A DNA stretch of 64,000 bases from Phallus indusiatus (taxonomy: Eukaryota > Basidiomycota > Agaricomycetes > Phallales > Phallaceae): positions 1,922,001 to 1,986,000 of the forward strand of contig JAQFWX010000003.1 of NCBI GenBank assembly GCA_027605045.1. The letters are read 5' to 3'. Made by a program: the position numbers and the translations under genes. The notes beneath the pieces are model-generated. The model searched no databases and was not told the DNA's origin. It saw only the letters and a list, made by a program, of their open reading frames with translations. Within the stretch, counting starts at the first letter, position 1, and each line of letters starts with the position of its first letter. Below are positions 57,462 through 64,000 of this stretch, one piece after another.

Positions 57462-60355
57462 TCCCGGTGAAATACAATGTTTCGTTCGACATTTTATCGA
57501 TCCTGGATCCAGTAATGGTGCGATCCTTAGCATTCGGGAATCAAACAACAATATCGTCAAACGCATAATGAGCATTTTCCTCGCATTAGTCATTTGCATA
57601 TAGAAATAACCAAAACGGCTATAGGAAGTAAATCGGGTTCGGACTTGAACCGGTGTTAAGCAGCTAAAAGCTCAGTCCGATGTCAACGAAAGACGCTTGC
57701 CAAGTTTCATTTCCAATTACGGGGTGCCTGGTGGACTAAAAGTGTGCCGCCAATTGTTTCATGAAGTGGCCGCCTTCTCGCGATAGGTAATGTCGGCGTT
57801 CAAGGTGTTTTAACCAAAATTAAAAAGGGGTATTACTGTCATTTAGTAAGGATATTGACAAACCAATTTTCAAGACGGAACTATGGTTATTCGTGAAGTG
57901 AACTTAGATATCGAAAACAATTGATTATAAAATAAACTTATTTTTACTGGGGTATGTGATATCAATGAGCCCAAAGCATGGGTAAGCGGGAAAAAGAGAG
58001 GAAACCGCCGGTATTACCAGGGTGCGAATGGGAAATGATGTAAAACCCAAACCAATGTCAATGGGGACAAGGCGTGTTGTTATCCTGCGTAGTTCCCAGT
58101 CGTTCGTCTCTTCCTTTTAGAATATCTTAGTTCCTCGGTTTTAGGCTTTAGTCTAGACCAAACTCTAATTAGTACGACAAATTGTGAAAATGAAACCCCT
58201 AAGGTTCTTGCGAGTATGTCATGAAAAAACACGTCATTTTCGATGTGAACATATAAAACTCGGAAATTTGAGATGGAATGGAGGCTTAACAACAGTGGAT
58301 TAAAAATCTAGAACTTAACTCATTCCGACCTGGGTAAGACACTTCAGATCTGATTCATCAATGACAATTGTTCTTTTGCCTATGTAGTTCTGGAATAGTC
58401 GAATTTAATTGTAGTATGATGATATGATAGAACATTTGGGGTATCAAAGTCGAAGTTAGACGATGTGGAGAAGATTAGTTGAGAGTGTGCATTACTATCT
58501 GCCAGTATTGTGATCTGTCATGTACCGAAGAAATGGCCCCTCATCAGAATCACACGCATTTCTCCCGCATAAAATGTCATGTATCTTCATTCAAGGAACA
58601 TCTGATTTGACATTGGCGGACTCGAATCGAGAATGATTAATGACCGTGGCTAGCTAATAATAATAAGGTTTCTGAGGGATAATTGGTTAACCTCAATCAA
58701 ATGATCTAAATGACAATGGAGATTTCAATGTCCTACATTCCTTCCCTAGACTTGAAAAACTGAGTTAGCACTACATGAGAAAAAAACTGAGATATAATAA
58801 ATGTTCGTACCAGGTGGCACATGTCAAGACCTGAGTGCCACTATTGATCCGTAATTCAGTGAAATAATTTGTGAGACTGAATGTCATTGCTGGAGTTGTT
58901 GTATTCAATCGGTTGCATATTGATAGCACTCCTATTCTGTGCCCAGTCCACGCTACGGGACTTCATTCTTTCTGAGTCACCAAGTTTCTCATTGAGGAAG
59001 AGCATGAACACGCCGATTGCATAAGAAAATGCTGGCGTAATACTGTAACGTTAGTTTACTCGTCATATAGCCTATGGTCCTAGATCGTGTTAAACTTGTT
59101 TTGGAAAGCCGAATGAAAAATATACATTTAGTCGCCTTTCCTATGAAGAAACCTGGCGAATTTCCTTCGAGTGTAACGGATGTCTGAAGCTAGTTTGAGG
59201 ATAAACAAAATACTTCCACGCGCTTAGGTGGAGTAAGTTGTTCCACCTCACGGAAAATTCCAGCTCAGTTTATGAATATAGGTCCCGTGATAAGGCTCTG
59301 AATGGAACAGCTTCTTGAAAAGCCCCGAGATATGAGAGGCACCCGATCGTCACGGCTATTCAAGGACCAGCGCGCATTCGTTTGGTATGTATACAGCTCC
59401 AATTTCATTTTCCATTCAATGCCCCTCTTTGATTGTTTTTTGAGCGGAGTGGTGTCTCACGAGTGGCTGGTAAGGTATGAATACGAGTACTGCGCATATA
59501 TGTACGAATGTTGGGCATCAAGCTGTCCTGATACCGATGAAATGTTGTTAATTTGCCGAACATTGGATTCTTGCCGATTCCGCTCTCAGTGCCATCGCGG
59601 ATAGATCTAAAAATCCAGCCTGTTCAAACCGTTCAATCGGATCTTTATACAATATATGAGCTTTGAAATGCTATGACATCGAATTTATCAGATAATAGGA
59701 GACGTTCCTTATGAACTTTAAAACTAGTGTCGCCGTAGACAGTCGACTACTCAAGAGCTACATCGAATATATTCAAGTTTCAACATCGCTTCTCGCAAGC
59801 CAATCGGGTACATTCATATACTCAACCGATTAATCATGCACTTTTTTTTTACATTATCAAGTCAAAAGAGAAACGAAACTTTCGGTAGATTGTTTGCGCG
59901 TGGTTCGTTGTGAGTTAAAACTGCCAAAAGGAGTCTTACCCAACACAAACGGCGAACCCCGGAAGAATTAACCACGTTACGTCACACCGTCGCCATCTTG
60001 TTCTCAACCCCTCAGGGCAATCTCAAAGGGATATGGCACTGAGCTTTGAGATCTTGAAATTTTGCGAATCTTTATTGCCATTAGTAAGTGTACTCGACGG
60101 ATCACTTTGATAGGACATCTTACATGACAGTTTGGAAATGAATATGATGCGAACGCACTCAGGCCATTATTATCGTCCAATCGCTAAATCATTAGACACA
60201 TGTCTCTTACAAGCATTCTAGACTAAATTTCTAAAGAAGCAAGGTGCAAGAGGTATAAATTCACACTCGGATGTTATCCCGTTCATCCGTCATCTGAACC
60301 TTTTTCAGTGAGACGGTCTAATCTTTGAACGCTGCGCCAGTTTGTTGCATTCAAA
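57462..60355. other. Spacer between tandem esterases
   Basis: About 2.9 kb. The first ~350 nt resemble the 3' flank of esterase 2 and the last ~300 nt resemble the 5' flank of esterase 1. The middle holds only short motif-free frames. A GGTTCAAGTCC-like element at about 57637-57655 on the minus strand recalls a tRNA T-arm but no tRNA fold can be built. Confidence 0.55.
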
Positions 60356-62256
60356 ATGAAGTCTCTTGGATTGCTTGCAGTCGTCATATCTTCTGTCGCA
60401 CAAGTTCGCACTTTGGCATCGCACAATAATGGTCTAACAGTGCTAACTGAACAGGGACCTGTTGTTGGTACCCTTGTTACGCCGAACGTTCGCCAATTCC
60501 TAGGGATCCCTTACGCCTCTGTTGTCAGATGGAAACCCCCGCAACCTCTATCTCTTCGTCATTCTATCTTCGAAGCAACGCAATTTGGAGACTCGTGTTT
60601 TCAAGATCTCGGTGGAATAAATGGAGAATTTTTGATTCTGACTGGTCTCGCAAACCAGACTGTTACGGAGTCAGAACAATGCCTGAGCTTGAACATTTGG
60701 GCACCGGCACTCAACAGGACGCAAAATACCGCGGTCATGATCTATATGTATGGAGGTGGTTATCAATTTGGCACTGTAAACGTCTTTTGTCAGGTTTCCA
60801 ATTCATTTATGAACTGAGAGATTCATATAGAGCAATACCAGCATTTACCAAGGCCAATTCCTTGTCAACAACAATGACGATGTGATATTGGTCACCATCA
60901 ATTATCGGACAAATATTTTTGGCTTTCCAGGTGCTCCTCAGCTAGCTAGTGGAACCCAAAGCCAAAACTTCGGTGCTTTGGATACAAACGCAGCCATTCA
61001 ATGGGTCTATGATAACATTGCATTTTTTGGAGGAGATCCCAATCGTATCACCATATTTGGGCAGAGCGCGGGTAGTGCAATGGTGGCAGCGTTCCCATTT
61101 GCTCATCCCAACGATAAGAGAGTAAAAGGTGCGCATCTCTAACGAGCAACTTGAGTCACAAGAGATTGATTTTCTTGCATGACATTCAAAGGACTAATCC
61201 AGCAGTCGGGGAGGTAAACTTTTCGTGTTGCTTCCGGATGATTACTAAACTTCCTTTCTTACAGTTTGGTAGGACTTCCTCCACCTGAATTTCTGTCAAA
61301 TTTTGGTGCACCATTGGACCCCCAAGCCTGGAACGCAGCTGCGGATGCCGTTGGTTGTGGAACCAGTAAGATTACAAATGTTTGTCAATCACACATTAAA
61401 CGCACTAATTCCGCTTGAGACGCAAATGCCGCTCAATTTAAATGCATGAAAGCCACTCCAGCAAGCACACTCAAGAACGTAGTTACGGCAGCTATGCAGA
61501 ATATAAGCGCTCCTACCTTTGTTGCCGTCCAAGATAGTAAGACTTCGTCATATAAGCAGAACTAATCTAACTCTACTGCGCAGATATTACTTTCTTCACA
61601 GATTTTGATGCTAGATCCGCGGCGGGAAATTTTCTTAAAGTGCCTCTTATGGTCGGGAACGATAAAGATGAAGGCGATGTTTTTGTCGTTGCGGTGGAGT
61701 TACTGGACCCCGGCGCTCCTTTTTTTACAAGTGACGAGATTACTGAGGTTAGATCTTTTCTAGTCGCTACTGTGTCGTTCATTAATCCACAACCACAGCT
61801 CGAATTTGCTTGTCCTGCAGGAAGTACGGCCTCTGACCGCGTAAAGGCGGGGGTCCCTACGTTCAGATACCGTTATGATGGTATAACTATATTTCACTAT
61901 GAATTTTATCAACTTACAAACTTTCATCAGCCGTGTTTCCCGACATTTCTAGCCGTCCAGATCTAGGTGCATTCCATTCTTCCGAAGTTCCTATCGTCTT
62001 TGGAACAGCCTCTCTTCAGACTTTCGGTCCTCCACCTTCTGAGACTGAGAACCAGTTATCCGCATTCGTTCAATCTGCCTGGGTTGCTTTCGCCCGAAAT
62101 CCTTCTCAAGGGCCTATAAGTCTTGGGTGGCCACATTACAATCCGCAAACTAACACGCTTGCCATTCTCGGGGGCTCGTCTAATCCTACCGGTATTTCTT
62201 TTACTAGTGGGGCTTCATACGATTCTGTCTGTGCGACATTTGAAGCTGCACTTTGA
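60356..62256 (+). CDS. Secreted type-B carboxylesterase, tandem copy 2
   Basis: Eight exons with the same phases as copy 1: 60356-60775, 60831-61128, 61192-61213, 61265-61365, 61420-61536, 61584-61747, 61799-61880, 61931-62256 (509 aa). Exons 1, 2, 3 and 7 have exactly the same lengths as in copy 1; exons 4, 5, 6 and 8 differ by multiples of 3. Signal peptide MKSLGLLAVVISSVAQVRTL. The catalytic triad is complete: Ser219 in FGQSAGSA, Glu349 in KDEGDVF, His417 in AFHSSEVPIVFGTA. The oxyanion-hole motif is YGGGY as in copy 1. The two proteins are clearly paralogues from a local duplication that included promoter and 3' flank; both look intact, so neither is obviously a pseudogene. Substrate and expression are unknown. 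Confidence 0.9.
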
Positions 62257-64000
62257 TCCTTTGGGGAGTATTTTTATGACAAAGGTTTGTCTCGATGTTT
62301 TGTTTTGTGTGCAGTAAATAATAAACGCAATCCTTAGCATCGAGAAACGAACCAATATTTTTCAGTGTATACTAGTATTTTTTTTGTATTCACACCAGTA
62401 CATTAAGGTTCCATTGTTAGATGAATATAAAGGCTATAGCAAGCAAGTTGGCTGTTCTCAGGGTTTGAATCCCTTGCCAGTGTGTTGCTGCGATACTTTA
62501 CAGAATTGACATCACCTCCTATCACGAAGAGTTCTAAATTGCCTTTGTTCGCGAGAAGGAATATCGGCATGGAAAACTATCGCAAGAGCCCGAAACGGGC
62601 ATAGGGGTAATATGCGAAATTTGGTATATATTTTCTTTTAGGGAGAAAAGAATATGGATTATAATTGGGAGATAATTCGGGAACGGTGGGATCCGAATTC
62701 TAATCGCTAATCATCACTGGCATACATCTTCTCACAATGTTCACATGTTTGTCGAAACATTGGTTTGCTTACGTCTCGAACTCCGAGTCGTTTCTTTCCT
62801 TCTCCTGGATCCTACAATTTTCCCACATTCTCATTTATTTGCTGGACACGAAAAATGCTACGAAGAAACTTGGCAAGAGCAATTCGAATATTTCGAAAGG
62901 GACAAACCATGGCAACTACTCTGTTCGGTATTGCCAGATGCAAGCCAAGCTGTCAAATGCGTTTTCTTTCCGCGACGAGATTCTTTCATTCAAGCGGTCT
63001 CCGACACCTAGTGGACGATGAAACAAAAGTAGTTTCCTCCGTTTCCCGTGGTCGATATACTAGAAAGGATTTCGCTGTCATATTTAGAGAGGGTCCAGGT
63101 AAAAGAATGGGAAGATTGTGGATACCCTCCTCGTTTCGTCTAATAAGTAGATCGCTAATGAAAACTAATTAAACGCACGCCGAAGTTTCATTTCCAATTC
63201 CATACGTGAGATCCATATTGTTTCTTTGATTGCCGTATTTTGACACAAGCAATGTCGGCTTTCAAAGCACTATATTAGATTAGTATCAACATTTGATAAT
63301 AACGTCTAAGAACAGCTTTTTCAGCAACAAACGAATACGTATCTATATATTACTATGGGAGCGCTTTCGCAAATCCGCCTAACCGGCTTGCTTTTCGAAG
63401 CCTCCTTTTTTAACAACTGAAAATAAAATGAACTTCATTGACATTACTGGAGTATTTTGATCTTAGTGCACGCGAGGGAGAATGAACAGCGGATAAGGGA
63501 AGGAAACCACTGCGGTGTAAATTCGAAGAGTAATATGTATTGTAAAAACGAAGGAATCTTTGAGAGAGAGGTTGGCGGCGTTGGTATCAGGCAATTATAC
63601 AGCTATACAAAACGATTTTCACTAGAACAATAGTGACTCCACAGACTTAAAGCCTTTTCAATCAAAACGCAAGAACGTTGTTATTCCGTTACTTTGAAGT
63701 TCAAAATGATGTGTTTATATATGAATATGAACAACTTAGGCGTTTTAGTTGTCGTACCGAAAGTGGAGTTTTGATCCAGGGTAAGATTGTGAGGAATGAA
63801 GGAACTTTGAAAAAAAAGAACAGCTTAGAGACAGTGGACGAATGGGGAAAATGGGAACGTATCCATGCTAGGCTGCTAAAATGAAATGGAAACTAAATAA
63901 TAATTGACGGAAAAAGCGTAGTGGGACTTGAAGAGTTGATGAGGGACTGTGTTGAATTTACTTTCCCCTTAAGGACAAATGACGGTCCATTGAAGATCCA
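62257..64000. other. Downstream flank of esterase 2 and right edge
   Basis: No gene supported. 62320-62490 aligns with the flank of copy 1, then about 680 nt (roughly 62500-63175) have no counterpart there, then similarity resumes at GAAGTTTCATTTCCAATTCC (63182-63201) and AATGTCGGCTTTCAAAG (63251-63267). The extra segment holds three overlapping frames (62737-63172); one contains FAGHEKCYEETWQEQFEYFE, protein-like but unrecognised. Confidence 0.5.

Noticed and set aside
57630..57680. tRNA-like T-arm (GGTTCAAGTCC on the minus strand) with an AGCTTTTAGCT stem-loop; a similar element lies near 62462-62480.
   Set aside because: Neither acceptor nor D-arm pairing can be found and the T-stem has only three pairs; the recurrence is explained by the tandem duplication of the flank.
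62737..63172. Three overlapping frames of 88-135 codons downstream of esterase 2.
   Set aside because: None gives a recognisable protein and none is clearly favoured; reported only as an unexplained insertion.
1..64000. CRISPR arrays, bacterial operons, insertion sequences or an intact transposon.
   Set aside because: No regularly spaced repeats, no transposase or reverse transcriptase motifs; the genome is clearly fungal.

Overview
The window is nuclear DNA of a filamentous fungus, almost certainly an agaricomycete (mushroom-forming basidiomycete). The evidence is many short introns of about 50-80 nt with GTATGT/GTGAGT donors and CTAAC/CTGAC-type branch points, close matches to fungal housekeeping families, and a Mug135-like C-terminal gene family that I associate with agaricomycetes. 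All gene models below were spliced by eye from GT/GC-AG signals, frame continuity and family conservation; no transcript or database was consulted.

Layout. 1-181: 3' end of a cytochrome P450 gene (+). 1091-1784: dihydrofolate reductase (+). 2361-4184: SLC35F/THI74-like transporter (+). 6158-7950: PPZ-type Ser/Thr phosphatase (-). 8452-9214: ribosomal protein uS11-type S11 (family uS17, RPS11) (-), divergent from DNA ligase I (+, 9583/9676-13275). 13909-14755 and 17433-17829: two small unassigned proteins (-). 19738-20353: mitochondrial pyruvate carrier MPC1 (-). 20971-22930: a relic zone with a broken copy of the last two ligase exons, a frameshifted Mug135-like pseudogene and a degenerate second copy of that block. 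About 22.9-30.5 kb: gene-poor. 30501-33204: Gfo/Idh/MocA oxidoreductase resembling fungal D-galacturonate reductases (+). 38639-40243: G1-type cyclin (-). 43608-48305: large eIF4E-transporter-like protein (-), divergent from a LYRM2-like mitochondrial protein (+, 48435-48738). 50678-52865: Ser/Thr-rich single-pass membrane protein (+). 55518-57461 and 60356-62256: tandem secreted type-B carboxylesterases (+).

Most genes are unrelated housekeeping genes in no operon-like order. Links that make biological sense are: DHFR and DNA ligase (DNA precursor supply and replication), MPC1 and the LYR protein (mitochondrion), PPZ and G1 cyclin (cell-cycle entry), and galacturonate reductase with secreted esterases and P450 (growth on plant material or xenobiotics).

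I did not find a new multigene system. The most notable signals are in gene architecture: internal exons of 6, 8, 20, 20, 22, 22 and 28 nt; two GC-AG introns with ideal GCAAGT donors; a DNA ligase with an in-frame upstream start encoding a mitochondrial-type presequence and a PCNA-binding motif interrupted by an intron; a stop-free 66-nt intron in RPS11; a membrane-protein gene in which every intron is in phase 2; and a genomic relic of the ligase gene fused to a duplicated pseudogene block.
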